DNA of 44,046 bases from Alphaproteobacteria bacterium. GTDB lineage: Bacteria > Pseudomonadota > Alphaproteobacteria > SHVZ01. The notes under the pieces were generated by a model. That model saw only the letters and a list, made by a program, of their open reading frames with translations. It was not told where the DNA came from and made no database searches. The translations under genes were made by a program, and so were the position numbers. The stretch spans positions 1 to 44,046 of the forward strand of contig VGEH01000020.1 of assembly GCA_016869375.1 (NCBI GenBank), given 5' to 3'. Positions 10,196-18,757 of the stretch are shown piece by piece. Within the stretch, counting starts at the first letter, position 1, and each line of letters starts with the position of its first letter.

Positions 10196-10213
10196 GCAAT
10201 GAAACGTCATTGC
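10196..10213. promoter_or_regulatory. inverted repeat upstream of the RRM gene
   Basis: GCAATGA-aacg-TCATTGC is a perfect 7-base inverted repeat with a 4-base spacer, 146 bases upstream of the RRM start. It sits in the 10051-10418 intergenic stretch, which otherwise holds no gene I can support and one further palindrome at 10361. It could be an operator or part of a 5' UTR hairpin. Confidence 0.4.
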
Positions 10214-10360
10214 AACGAATGTCGCGGCGATCGGAACCATCGAGCGGAACGGCGCACACCACTGGCTCCCGTCTTCGCTTTCGCAGCCACCATGGCCAAG
10301 ACCAACGACGACGGATCGGGCTGGATCATGAGGCCCGCGGTCTGGGAGGTCCAGCGTTAT

Positions 10361-10373
10361 TTCCGTGACGGAA
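10361..10373. promoter_or_regulatory. palindrome, likely TetR-type operator
   Basis: TTCCGT-G-ACGGAA is a perfect 13-base palindrome with a central G, 45 bases before the ATG of the TetR-family gene. Autoregulation through a palindrome in its own promoter is usual for the family. A GTG at 10365 lies inside the palindrome, which argues against using it as the gene start. Confidence 0.5.
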
Positions 10374-10418
10374 CGACCACGCTACTCTTCGAGCAAGCTC
10401 AAGGAGGAGTCGAACGAG

Positions 10419-10988
10419 ATGGCGGAGTCGCAGCGGCGCGCGCAGCTCATCGAGACCGCGCTGCGGCTATTCTATCGTCACGGCTTTCACGCGACCGGCA
10501 TCGACAAGCTGCTGGCGGAAGCCGGCATTGCGAAGATGACTCTATACAAACATTTCGGCTCAAAGGACGCGCTGATCCTGGCGTGCCTCGCTGAGCGTGA
10601 TCGCTTGTTTCGTGCTTGGTTCGAGTCCGAGATCGACCGTCGTGGCAAGACCGGCCGCGATCGCCTGCTCGCGGTGTTCGATATCCTCGAGGCGTGGTTC
10701 AAGAGCCGCGACTTCCACGGCTGCATCTTCATCAACGCTGCCGCCGAGCACGCGCCGGCCGAAGATCCTGCGCACCAGGCCGCCAGCGCGCACAAGCGCG
10801 AGGTCCGCCGTATCCTCGAGCGGGTAGCGAACGAAGCCGGTGCCGACGACCCGACGCGTCTTGCAGGCCAGATCCACATGCTGATGGAGGGCGCCACCGT
10901 GCTGGCACAGGTCGTCGGCGAGGCATCGGCCGCGGCTGAGGGCCGGCGCGCCGCCAGCGCGCTGATCGACGCCGCGCTTGCCGATTGA
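10419..10988 (+). CDS. TetR/AcrR-family transcriptional regulator
   Basis: A 189-residue repressor. The N-terminal helix-turn-helix spans about residues 8-55, with the marks ALRLFYRHGFHATGIDKLL and AGIAKMTLYKHFGSKDAL. The rest is a helical ligand-binding domain in which FHGCIFINAAAEH (around 91-103) is typical of the TetR_C_33-like group related to regulators of drug or xenobiotic genes. The start is the ATG behind AAGGAGG, 11 bases upstream. A 13-base palindrome lies upstream. The downstream S9 peptidase, 60 bases away on the same strand, could be a target; this is inference. Confidence 0.9.
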   Translation: MAESQRRAQLIETALRLFYRHGFHATGIDKLLAEAGIAKMTLYKHFGSKDALILACLAERDRLFRAWFESEIDRRGKTGRDRLLAVFDILEAWFKSRDFHGCIFINAAAEHAPAEDPAHQAASAHKREVRRILERVANEAGADDPTRLAGQIHMLMEGATVLAQVVGEASAAAEGRRAASALIDAALAD

Positions 10989-11048
10989 GGCAAAGCCGCT
11001 ACGCTTCCTCGTCATCCCGCCGTCGTAGGCCCCCCTAAGGACCCGTCA

Positions 11049-12857
11049 ATGCCTGCTGCCGACATCGCCACGTATCTCGGCGTGCGCTCCGCCATCTGCC
11101 CAAGCGTCCGCAGCGACGGGCGCCGGCTGGCGTTCGTGTCGGATCACACGGGCGTCGGCCAAGGATGGATGCTCGAGCTGCCGAACGGCGCACCGCAGCA
11201 ATTCACCCAGCACGAAGACAAGGTCTCGTTCGTCGGCTATGCGCCGGTCGGCAAGGCACTGATCTACGGCATGGACGCCGGCGGCGACGAGCGCATCCAG
11301 TTCTATCTGCTTGCCGACGGCGCCGGTGCGGCGAAACCGCTGACGCGGCGCCCGAAGGTGATCCACATCTGGGGCGGCTGGTCACCCGACGCCAAGCGCA
11401 TCGCCTTCGGTGCCAATATCCGCGACCAGGCCTTCTTCGACGTCTACGTGATGGACGTCGCGACAGGCGAGGAGATACGTGTCTTCCAGGGCGATGGTCA
11501 CTTCGCGCCGGTCGCGTGGTCGCCCGACGGCAAGCATCTCGCGGTGATCGAGATGCGCGGTTCGCTCGACATCGATCTCCACCTGCTCGAGATCGCCACT
11601 GGCAAGATGGAGAAGCTGCTGACGCCGAAAGGCGAAGGACGCCATCAGTCGGTGCGCTTCGCCAAGGACGGCAAGTCGATCTATCTCTCGACCGATCTCG
11701 ACAGGGATTTCCTCGGCTTCGCACGCCTCGATCTTGCGAAGCGCAAGCTCGACTGGCTGCACGCGCCGGACTGGGACGTCGAGCTCGTTCGCCCCTCGCA
11801 CGACGACGCGCGCGTCGCCCATGTCACCAACGTCGAGGGCTACGGCAATCTCGCGATCCGCGACATGGCGAGCGGCAAGGATCTGAAGATCGAGCTGCCG
11901 GGACCTGGCATCGTGCCGGAGCTGACCTGGCTTCCCGACGGCAGCGCCATCGTCTTCACGCTGAACGGCGCGTGCCGCACGCCGGACCTCTTTCGCGCCG
12001 ACACCGCGACCGGCGCGGTCACGCGGCTGACGACCTCGGATACCAAGGGCCTCCAGGTCACGGATTTCGTCGAGCCGGAGTTGATCCGCTATCCGACCTT
12101 CGACGGCCGGCAGATCCCCGCTTTCTTCTTCAAGCCGAAGACACCGAAACCGGCCTCCGGATATCCGACGGTGATGGTCGTCCATGGCGGGCCGGAGTCT
12201 CAATATCTCCCGAACTTTCGGACCGAGGTGCAGTTCCTGATCGCCCGCGGCTACGCGGTCCTGGCGACGAATGTGCGCGGATCCTCAGGCTATGGCCGCG
12301 TCTATCTCGGCCTCGACGATGTCCGCCTGCGACCCGGTTCGGTCAACGACCTGGCGCACGCCAATGCTTGGCTGCGCAGGCACCCTGATATCGACGGCCA
12401 CCGCATTGCCGTCATGGGCCAGTCCTATGGTGGCTACATGGTGCTGGCCGCTATTACGCTCTATCCGGACCTCTGGGCTGCCGGTATCGATTTCTACGGA
12501 ATCGCTAACTGGCTCACCATGCTGGCCAATACCGGACCCTGGCGGCGCAAGCAGCGCGCCAAGGAGTACGGCGATCCGGAACGCGACCGCGAGTTCCTGA
12601 TCGAGACCTCGCCCCTGACCAGGGTCGGCGACATCAAATGCCCCCTGCTCGTCGCGCAGGGCATGACCGATCCACGCGTGCCGCCCTCGGAAAGCGAGCA
12701 GATCGTCAAGGCGGTCAGGTCCCGCAACGTTCCCTGCGAATACGTGACCTTCCCCGATGAGGGTCACGGCTTCGTCAAGCTTCACAACAGGCTCGCGGTT
12801 CATGGCGCGGTCGCGCAATTCCTCGACCGCTTCGTCGGAGGACGTCCAAATGGCTGA
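11049..12857 (+). CDS. S9-family peptidase (acylaminoacyl/dipeptidyl peptidase type)
   Basis: A 602-residue prolyl-oligopeptidase-family serine peptidase without a signal peptide. Residues about 20-330 form WD40/TolB-like beta-propeller blades (repeated SPDGKHLAV-type strands) that gate access to the active site. The C-terminal alpha/beta hydrolase domain has the catalytic triad S459 in GQSYGGYM, D541 in GMTDPRVP and H573 in DEGHGF, with the oxyanion region HGGPESQ. It would cleave short peptides or acyl-amino acids in the cytoplasm. Its end overlaps the serine hydrolase start by 8 bases, so the two form an operon for peptide or beta-lactam-like amide hydrolysis. Confidence 0.92.
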   Translation: MPAADIATYLGVRSAICPSVRSDGRRLAFVSDHTGVGQGWMLELPNGAPQQFTQHEDKVSFVGYAPVGKALIYGMDAGGDERIQFYLLADGAGAAKPLTRRPKVIHIWGGWSPDAKRIAFGANIRDQAFFDVYVMDVATGEEIRVFQGDGHFAPVAWSPDGKHLAVIEMRGSLDIDLHLLEIATGKMEKLLTPKGEGRHQSVRFAKDGKSIYLSTDLDRDFLGFARLDLAKRKLDWLHAPDWDVELVRPSHDDARVAHVTNVEGYGNLAIRDMASGKDLKIELPGPGIVPELTWLPDGSAIVFTLNGACRTPDLFRADTATGAVTRLTTSDTKGLQVTDFVEPELIRYPTFDGRQIPAFFFKPKTPKPASGYPTVMVVHGGPESQYLPNFRTEVQFLIARGYAVLATNVRGSSGYGRVYLGLDDVRLRPGSVNDLAHANAWLRRHPDIDGHRIAVMGQSYGGYMVLAAITLYPDLWAAGIDFYGIANWLTMLANTGPWRRKQRAKEYGDPERDREFLIETSPLTRVGDIKCPLLVAQGMTDPRVPPSESEQIVKAVRSRNVPCEYVTFPDEGHGFVKLHNRLAVHGAVAQFLDRFVGGRPNG

Positions 12858-14460
12858 CGATCGTCTCGCCCGCATCGACGCGCTGTTCTCGGACTGGGCC
12901 CGAGACCGACAGCCAGGCGCCTCGCTCGCGGTCGTCTCCAAGGGCGAGGTCGTGCTCAAGAAGTCCTATGGGCTCGCCGATCTCGAGCACAACGTGCCGC
13001 TCTCCTCCTCCTCGGTCTTCTATATCTGCTCGATCACCAAGCAGTTCGCCTGCACCGCGCTCCTGATGCTCGAGCAGGACGGCAAGCTCAGCCTCGAGGA
13101 CGAGGTGCAGAAGCACCTGCCCGAGCTTCCGCGCTTCGAGCAGAAGCTGACGATCCGCCACCTGCTCAACAACACCAGCGGGCTCCGCGACGAGCTGACC
13201 CTGCTGCTCTTCTCCGGCATCGGGTTCGAGCAGGCGATCTCGCGCGACGACCTGTTCGACATGGTCACGCGGCAGAAGACGCTCGATTTCCCGCCGGCCA
13301 CGCGCTACCGCTACTCCAACTCCAACTTCATGCTGGCCTCGGTGATCGTCGAGCGCGTCTCGGGCGAAGACTTCCGCGCTTTCCTCACCAAACGCATTTT
13401 CAAGCCGCTCGGCATGAACTCGACCCGGCTCTGCGACGACAACAGCGAGCTGATCCCGAACGTGGCGCGGCCCTACAGCCGCGACCAGGGCGGCGCCTGG
13501 CACCGCAACTTGGCGCTGGTCGAGCTCTCCGGCGACGGCGGCATCCTCTCCAGCGTCGACGACATGCTGATCTGGCACGCCAACTACCGCCAGAACCGCC
13601 TGCCGGTGCCTGACCTGATGCAGAAGCTCGCGACGCGCGGGCGCATGGTCAACGGCCACTCGGTGACCTACGGGCTCGGCCTGCGCACGCCGGAGTATCG
13701 CGGCCATCGTGCCTGGATGCATGGCGGCGGCTGGCCGGGCTATACGCATGAGCTCGTGCATTTTCCCGACGACGATCTCGGCATCCTGCTCTTCACCAAC
13801 CGCGACGACACGCGCTCGACCTATCTCACGCGCTCGATCGCCGATATCTGGCTCGGCCTCTCGGCGCCGGCGCCCCGCACCGACGCGCTGGCACCGGAGC
13901 GTCTTGCCGGCCGGTACTTCGATCGCGACGAGGGCTACACCATGGTCCTGGCGGCCGAGGGGTCGCGCGTCGTCGCCGAGGTGGTCGACTACAAATTCTG
14001 GCTCGAGCAGAGCTCGCCCGACCGCTACGACACGGTGATCGGCCCGCACCCGGTGTCTCTGCGCCTCGTCGGTCCGCTCGATGCCAAATACCCGAGGATC
14101 GAGGCGACGCTCGATGGCGGCCAGATCCTGACCTTCGAGCATCCGACGCCGGCGCAGCTCGCGCCGAGCGAGCTCGGCGCCTATGCAGGCACCTATTCCA
14201 CGCCGGAGCTGCCGGTCGCCTACATCATCGAGGCGACCGACGACCGGCTGTCGCTGCGGCTCGACCGCAGCTTCCCGAAGCCCGGCCGCCAGACGCTGTC
14301 GCCGCTGGGCGACGACCTCTTCGTCGTGCAGCTGCCGTTCTTCTACAAGCGAGCCACCGGCACCATCAAGTTCCGGCGTGGTCCCGGCGGTGTGGTCGAG
14401 GGCCTCCGCATCAACCTCGGGCGCATCTCCAACCTGCGCATGACGCGCCGGCCCGGCTAA
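12850..14460 (+). CDS. serine hydrolase, class C beta-lactamase/DD-peptidase family
   Basis: A 536-residue protein. The first 350 or so residues are a beta-lactamase-related domain with the nucleophile motif S61-I-T-K64, the second motif Y155-S-N and an HGGGWPG stretch in place of KTG. The C-terminal third is a beta-sandwich of the kind found in D-aminopeptidase (DAP-like) and Pab87-type hydrolases. No signal peptide is seen, so a cytoplasmic D-amino-acid peptidase or esterase is likelier than a true beta-lactamase. ATG 12850 lies inside the end of the S9 peptidase gene (ATGGCTGA overlap), suggesting translational coupling and a joint role in peptide breakdown. Confidence 0.88.
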   Translation: MADDRLARIDALFSDWARDRQPGASLAVVSKGEVVLKKSYGLADLEHNVPLSSSSVFYICSITKQFACTALLMLEQDGKLSLEDEVQKHLPELPRFEQKLTIRHLLNNTSGLRDELTLLLFSGIGFEQAISRDDLFDMVTRQKTLDFPPATRYRYSNSNFMLASVIVERVSGEDFRAFLTKRIFKPLGMNSTRLCDDNSELIPNVARPYSRDQGGAWHRNLALVELSGDGGILSSVDDMLIWHANYRQNRLPVPDLMQKLATRGRMVNGHSVTYGLGLRTPEYRGHRAWMHGGGWPGYTHELVHFPDDDLGILLFTNRDDTRSTYLTRSIADIWLGLSAPAPRTDALAPERLAGRYFDRDEGYTMVLAAEGSRVVAEVVDYKFWLEQSSPDRYDTVIGPHPVSLRLVGPLDAKYPRIEATLDGGQILTFEHPTPAQLAPSELGAYAGTYSTPELPVAYIIEATDDRLSLRLDRSFPKPGRQTLSPLGDDLFVVQLPFFYKRATGTIKFRRGPGGVVEGLRINLGRISNLRMTRRPG

Positions 14461-14802
14461 CCCTTCCACCCATTTTCCGGCGTCGTGGTCTTCCCTAGAA
14501 AGACCGTGTGCGCCGTGCGCAGGCGTTGGACAAGCGGCGCGTCGGCCAGCCGCAGACCAGGCACGCGTCCTTGATCGAGACCGGCACGCCGCCGATCACG
14601 CCCGGCCTTCCGCCCAGCGCCGCTCGGCGGCCTTGGGCATGGCCATCGCCTCGTCGCGGGCGCAATGGACGAAGGCGTTGAGCTACGGTTCCAGCCGGTC
14701 GATCCGGGCGAAGGCGGTGGCCGTGGATTCGACCGGCGACAAGGACCGGTCGCGAAATCGCCGCAACAGCGCCTCGATCGTGAGCAAGCTTGCGTCGGTC
14801 AT
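14461..14802 (-). pseudogene. decayed amidase N-terminal fragment
   Basis: The minus strand from ATG 14802 reads MTDASLLTIEALLRRF and continues as an amidase-signature N-terminus (RDRSLSPVE, then FARIDRLEP). It meets a TAG at 14685-14683, where an amidase would have Gln (a CAG to TAG change fits), continues LNAFVHCARDEA, then shifts frame near 14598 into RPGVIGGVPVSIKDACLV and GWPTRR. After an apparent loss of about 20 codons a third frame reads DAPLVQRLRTAHTVFLGKTT and TPENGWKG, which is the amidase Lys/Ser core approach. The fragment stops where the serine hydrolase gene ends. At least one stop, two frame changes and a 3' truncation make it non-functional. It fills the otherwise empty 14461-14859 stretch. 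Confidence 0.78.
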
Positions 14803-14859
14803 GGGCGGCGCACTCTATCACCTGCTATGGTCCGCGCCGTGAATCGAGGGAGCGATCGG

Positions 14860-15738
14860 ATGACGGAGACCGCGAGCTTAGGCCCCAGCAAGGTGCTGGC
14901 GGCCTGGCGCGATGTCGAGGCGGGGAAGCTGACACGTGAGGCCTTCCATGCGAAGGAGGCCGGGGTGCTCGCCGGCTATAAGCGCGAATGGACCGAAGCG
15001 ATCGCCGGATCACCCGACGGCGACCTCGCGACCGCGATCCTCCGCGAGATCGGCGCCTGGCGGACGGAGCCGGACCTGACGAAGGTCCGCGCCCGCTGCG
15101 AACGTTCTCTCGCTCGCCTAAAGGACAAGTGGAACGACGTGGTCGGGGAGGAGGTCGCCTCCGAGCAGGTGGTCGCCTACTACGACACCGCGGACGACCT
15201 GATCGAGGAGCTGATGTGGTGGCACGCGCTCGGCGACGACATCTCGCCGCTGGCCTATTCCGTGGCGCTCGAGCTTGCCCGCGCCAACAACTGCCGCCAC
15301 CTGCTGGACTTCGGTTCCGGCGTCGGCATCTCCGGCGTGCTGTTCGCGCAGCAATGCGAGACGATCGCGCTCGCCGATGTCAGCTCGACCTTGCTCAATT
15401 TCTGTAAATGGCGCCTGGAACGCCGCGCGATCCCTGCGACTTTCCTCGACCTCAAGAGCGTCGGCTTGCCCAAGGCCAGCTTCGACCTCGTGACGGCGAT
15501 GGACGTGTTCGAGCATCTGGAGGACCCGGCCAAGGCGATCTCGGACCTCGATGCCGCGCTGAAGCCTGGCGGCTATATCTTCGGCCGCTTCGCCGCCGAC
15601 CCCGAGGACGACGACCGCCCTCAGCACATCGTCCACGACTTCCAGCCGGTCTTCGACCGACTGGCGAAGCTGGGCTACCGCGAGGCGTGGAAGGATCAGT
15701 GGTTCTGGGGGCAGCAGGCGTTTCAAAAGCCGGCGTAG
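14860..15738 (+). CDS. class I SAM-dependent methyltransferase
   Basis: A 292-residue protein. The N-terminal 130 residues are helical and unassigned (KVLAAWRDVEAGKLTREAF). From about residue 145 a Rossmann methyltransferase follows: motif I LLDFGSGVGISGVLFA, an acidic end of strand 2 in IALADVS, motif IV-like DLVTAMDVFEHLED and LKPGGYIFGRF. The substrate is unknown. ATG 14860 is preferred; the frame upstream runs through the amidase remnant. An inverted repeat 43 bases past its end may terminate it. Confidence 0.85.
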   Translation: MTETASLGPSKVLAAWRDVEAGKLTREAFHAKEAGVLAGYKREWTEAIAGSPDGDLATAILREIGAWRTEPDLTKVRARCERSLARLKDKWNDVVGEEVASEQVVAYYDTADDLIEELMWWHALGDDISPLAYSVALELARANNCRHLLDFGSGVGISGVLFAQQCETIALADVSSTLLNFCKWRLERRAIPATFLDLKSVGLPKASFDLVTAMDVFEHLEDPAKAISDLDAALKPGGYIFGRFAADPEDDDRPQHIVHDFQPVFDRLAKLGYREAWKDQWFWGQQAFQKPA

Positions 15739-15781
15739 ACGCCTCACATCGGACGACTTCCCGAGCCGGCAAAGCGCGGTA

Positions 15782-15799
15782 GTAAGCGCCTTCGCTTAC
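15782..15799. promoter_or_regulatory. inverted repeat between methyltransferase and ALDH genes
   Basis: GTAAGCG-cctt-CGCTTAC is a perfect 7-base inverted repeat with a 4-base spacer. GAGAGCGTTTT follows, so it could terminate the methyltransferase transcript; it also lies 67 bases before the aldehyde dehydrogenase start and could be an operator. Confidence 0.45.
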
Positions 15800-15865
15800 G
15801 AGAGCGTTTTGCCACCAAGGCGAGGGTCCGTTAGATTTCTGCCCTCCCAAAATGCAGAGGCAATC

Positions 15866-17305
15866 ATGCTCGACGGTGGTGTGTTGATTGGCGGCAAATG
15901 GCAGGCTGCAGCCTCCGGCGCGACGCTTCCCGTGGTCAATCCCTCCGACGGCGAGACCTTCACCAAGATCGCCCGCGGCGCCGCCGAGGACATCGACCGT
16001 GCGGTCAAGGCCGCGCACAAGGCGATGGAAGGGGCCTGGGGACGGATGCCCGCGGTCGAGCGCGGGCGCTTGCTGACCAAGCTCGGGCTTGCCGTCGCCG
16101 CCAATCATGACGAACTCGTACGGCTCGAAGCGACCGATACCGGCAAGCCGATTAGGCAGGCCAAGGCCGATATCGTGGCGCTCGCCCGCTACTTCGAGTT
16201 CTACGGCGGCGCCGCCGACAAGCTGCACGGCGACACCATCCCCTATCTCGACGGCTACACGGTGATGACGATCCGCGAGCCGTACGGCGTCACCGGCCAC
16301 ATCATTCCGTGGAACTATCCGGCGCAGATCGGCGGCCGTTCGATCGGCGGCGCGCTCGCTGCCGGCAATGCCTGCGTCGTCAAGCCGGCCGAGGATGCCT
16401 GCCTCTCGCTGCTCAAGCTCGCAGACCTCGCGATGCAGGTGGGATTCCCGGAAGGCGCGCTCAACATCGTCCCCGGGCTGGGCGAGGAAGCCGGCGCCGC
16501 GCTCGCCGCGCATCCGGGCATCGACCACATCTCCTTCACCGGCTCGCCCGAGGTCGGCACGCTGGTGCAGCAGGCCGCCGCCAAGCATAACGGCCAGGTG
16601 ACGATGGAGCTGGGCGGCAAGTCACCCCAGCTCGTCTTCGACGATGCGGACCAGGAAGCGGCGCTACCCTTCATCACCAACGCCATCATCCAGAATGCCG
16701 GCCAGACCTGCTCCGCCGGGTCGCGGCTCCTCGTGCACCAGTCGATCTACCGCGAATTCATCGATGCAGTTTCGAAGCGCTTCGAGGCGCTCCGCGTCGG
16801 CTCGTCGGACATGGATCTCGATTGCGGTCCGCTCATCAACAAGAGTCAGCATGAACGCGTCGGCGGCTTCATCCAACGCGCCGGCAAGGCAGGGCTGCAG
16901 CCTCGCGCTGCGGGGACCATCGCCGCCAACGCGCCCAAGGGTGGCTATTTCGTCGCGCCGACGCTCTTCACCGACGTGCCCCCAAACCACGAGCTGGTGA
17001 CGGAAGAGGTGTTCGGCCCGGTCCTGGCCGCTCTTCCCTTCAAGGACGAGGACGAGGCGATCCGGCTCGCCAACGGTACGCCCTACGGGCTTGTCGCCGG
17101 CGTCTGGACCAGGGATGGCGGTCGGCAGATGCGGCTAGCGCGCACGATCAAGGCCGGCCAGGTCTTCATCAACAACTACGGCGCCGGTGGCGGCGTCGAG
17201 CTGCCCTTCGGCGGCATGAAGCGGTCGGGTTTCGGTCGCGAAAAGGGCTTCGAAGCGCTCTACGGCTTCACCACCGTCAAGACCATCGCGATCAAGCACG
17301 GCTGA
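15866..17305 (+). CDS. NAD(P)-dependent aldehyde dehydrogenase
   Basis: A 479-residue aldehyde dehydrogenase of usual length. Visible marks are IPWNYPAQI near 150, FTGSPEVGTLV for cofactor binding, the general base E248 in TMELGGKSPQL and the nucleophile C282 in NAGQTCSAGSR, with FGPVLA and LPFGGMKRSGFGRE at the end. It oxidises an aldehyde to an acid in the cytoplasm; similarity in length and motifs is greatest to betaine-aldehyde and gamma-aminobutyraldehyde type enzymes. ATG 15866 follows AGAGG. It forms a two-gene operon with the SDR enzyme 11 bases downstream, suggesting sequential oxidation of an alcohol and its aldehyde. Confidence 0.93.
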   Translation: MLDGGVLIGGKWQAAASGATLPVVNPSDGETFTKIARGAAEDIDRAVKAAHKAMEGAWGRMPAVERGRLLTKLGLAVAANHDELVRLEATDTGKPIRQAKADIVALARYFEFYGGAADKLHGDTIPYLDGYTVMTIREPYGVTGHIIPWNYPAQIGGRSIGGALAAGNACVVKPAEDACLSLLKLADLAMQVGFPEGALNIVPGLGEEAGAALAAHPGIDHISFTGSPEVGTLVQQAAAKHNGQVTMELGGKSPQLVFDDADQEAALPFITNAIIQNAGQTCSAGSRLLVHQSIYREFIDAVSKRFEALRVGSSDMDLDCGPLINKSQHERVGGFIQRAGKAGLQPRAAGTIAANAPKGGYFVAPTLFTDVPPNHELVTEEVFGPVLAALPFKDEDEAIRLANGTPYGLVAGVWTRDGGRQMRLARTIKAGQVFINNYGAGGGVELPFGGMKRSGFGREKGFEALYGFTTVKTIAIKHG

Positions 17306-17316
17306 ACGAGGAAATT

Positions 17317-18075
17317 ATGCGTCTCAAGGACAAGGTCGCGATCGTTACCGGCGGCGGCTCGGGCTTCGGCGAAGGCATCGTCAAGCGTTATGCCAAGGAA
17401 GGCGCCAAGGTCGTCGTCAACGATGTCAACCGCCAAGCCGGCGACCGCGTCGCGCGCGAGATCACGGCCGCCGGCGGCGAGGCGATGTTCATCAAGGCCG
17501 ACGTCGCTTCCTCGGCCGAAGTGAAGGCGATGATCGACGAGACGGTCGGCCGCTGGGGCCGGCTCGACACCATGGTCAACAACGCCGGCATCACCCACAA
17601 GAACCAGTCGATGCTGAACGTGACCGAGGAAGAATTCGACCGCATCTACGCGGTGAACGTGAAGGCGGTCTATCTCTCGGCGCTGCACGTCGTGCCGGTC
17701 ATGCAGAAGCAGGGCGGCGGATCGATCATCACCACCGCCTCGACCGCGGGCTTGCGCCCAAGGCCGGGCCTCACCGTCTACAACAGCTCTAAGGGCGCAG
17801 TCATCACCATGACCAAGTCCATGGCGGTCGAGTTCGCCCCGCACAATATCCGCGTCAACTGCCTCTGCCCGGTGATCGGCATGACGGGCCTGACCGAGCT
17901 GTTCATGGGCCAGCCGGACTCGCCGGAGATCCGCCAGAAGTTCCTGGGCAGCATCCCGCTCGGCCGCATGTCGACGCCCGAGGATCTCGCCAACGCCGCG
18001 CTCTACCTTGCTTCCGACGAGGCGAACTTCATCACCGGCGTCGCGCTCGAGGTCGACGGCGGGCGCTGCATCTAG
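17317..18075 (+). CDS. SDR-family oxidoreductase
   Basis: A 252-residue classical short-chain dehydrogenase/reductase. The cofactor motif is TGGGSGFGEGI (11-21), NNAG is at 88-91, and the catalytic residues are S142, Y155 and K159. The Asp at the end of strand 2 (VNDVN) favours NAD(H) over NADP(H). The C-terminal motif ITGVALEVDGGRCI is typical of FabG-like and glucose-dehydrogenase-like members. Eleven bases separate it from the aldehyde dehydrogenase, so the pair likely handles one substrate. Its end overlaps the end of the convergent DedA gene by 4 bases. Confidence 0.93.
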   Translation: MRLKDKVAIVTGGGSGFGEGIVKRYAKEGAKVVVNDVNRQAGDRVAREITAAGGEAMFIKADVASSAEVKAMIDETVGRWGRLDTMVNNAGITHKNQSMLNVTEEEFDRIYAVNVKAVYLSALHVVPVMQKQGGGSIITTASTAGLRPRPGLTVYNSSKGAVITMTKSMAVEFAPHNIRVNCLCPVIGMTGLTELFMGQPDSPEIRQKFLGSIPLGRMSTPEDLANAALYLASDEANFITGVALEVDGGRCI

Positions 18076-18674
18076 TCGATCTCGACGACCTTCTGCACCT
18101 TCTTGCGCGCGCGCCAGCGCGCGCGGAGGATTCCGGCGATGACGAAGGCGATCACCGTCGGCAGCACGACCTTGAGGCCATATTCCGAGATCAACCCAGC
18201 GATCGCTTTGCCGAAGAAATAGCCGGCGGTGGTGAAGCTCACTGCCCAGATCGCTGCGGCGACGATGTTCAGCGTGGTGAAACGGATGACGCTGATGCCG
18301 GCCGCCCCGCAGGCGAAGGGCGCGACGTTGCGCACGCCGTAGACGAAGCGAAAGCCCAGGATGAACCAGTTATCGTACTTCCTGAGGAAGTCGAAGGCCG
18401 GCTGGCAGCGGGCTTCGAGCTTCGGGAAACGGTGCATCAGGGGCCGACCCCAGCGCCGGCCGATCCAGTAATAGGTCTGATCGCCGCAGACGGTACCGGC
18501 GAAGCCGGCAAGCGCCACCAGCCAGAAGTTCAGCAGCCGCTCATGCGCGAGCCAGCCGGCGAAGATCTGGATCGTCTCGCCTTCGATGAAGGTGTTGATG
18601 AAGATCGCAAGGTAGCCGTACTTGCGGATCAGGTGCTCGATGTCGAGGCCGAGAAGGTGGTCGAGGAATTCCAT
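18072..18674 (-). CDS. DedA-family inner-membrane protein
   Basis: A 200-residue membrane protein with four to five hydrophobic segments. It shows the DedA (SNARE-associated/VTT) pattern: the E-G motif in FIEGETIQIFAG, the G-x-x-x-G-D-x-x-x-Y-x-x-G-R motif in GTVCGDQTYYWIGRRWG, and the F-x-R-x-x-P-like segment FRFVYGVRNVAPFACG. DedA proteins are linked to undecaprenyl-phosphate and lipid translocation. The C-terminus is basic (RARWRARKKVQKV). The gene follows a terminator on its 5' side and is alone. Confidence 0.88.
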   Translation of the reverse strand: MEFLDHLLGLDIEHLIRKYGYLAIFINTFIEGETIQIFAGWLAHERLLNFWLVALAGFAGTVCGDQTYYWIGRRWGRPLMHRFPKLEARCQPAFDFLRKYDNWFILGFRFVYGVRNVAPFACGAAGISVIRFTTLNIVAAAIWAVSFTTAGYFFGKAIAGLISEYGLKVVLPTVIAFVIAGILRARWRARKKVQKVVEID

Positions 18675-18700
18675 CCGACGGACGTCCTAGCACCCGGCCC

Positions 18701-18733
18701 AAAACAAAGCCGCCCGGGAATTTCCCGGGCGGC
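18701..18733 (-). terminator. intrinsic terminator after the BI-1 gene
   Basis: GCCGCCCGGGAA (18709-18720) and its perfect complement (18722-18733) form a 12-base palindrome 24 bases past the stop. On the minus strand it is followed by TTTGTTTT, a good T tract. Confidence 0.9.
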
Positions 18734-18757
18734 CTGTTGACTTCGGCTGCTTTCAGC

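Noticed and set aside
10040-10594. Plus-strand frame of 184 codons in the gap before the TetR gene
   Set aside because: It runs into the TetR gene in another frame, has no ribosome site and its composition shows no protein character; the gap holds palindromes instead.
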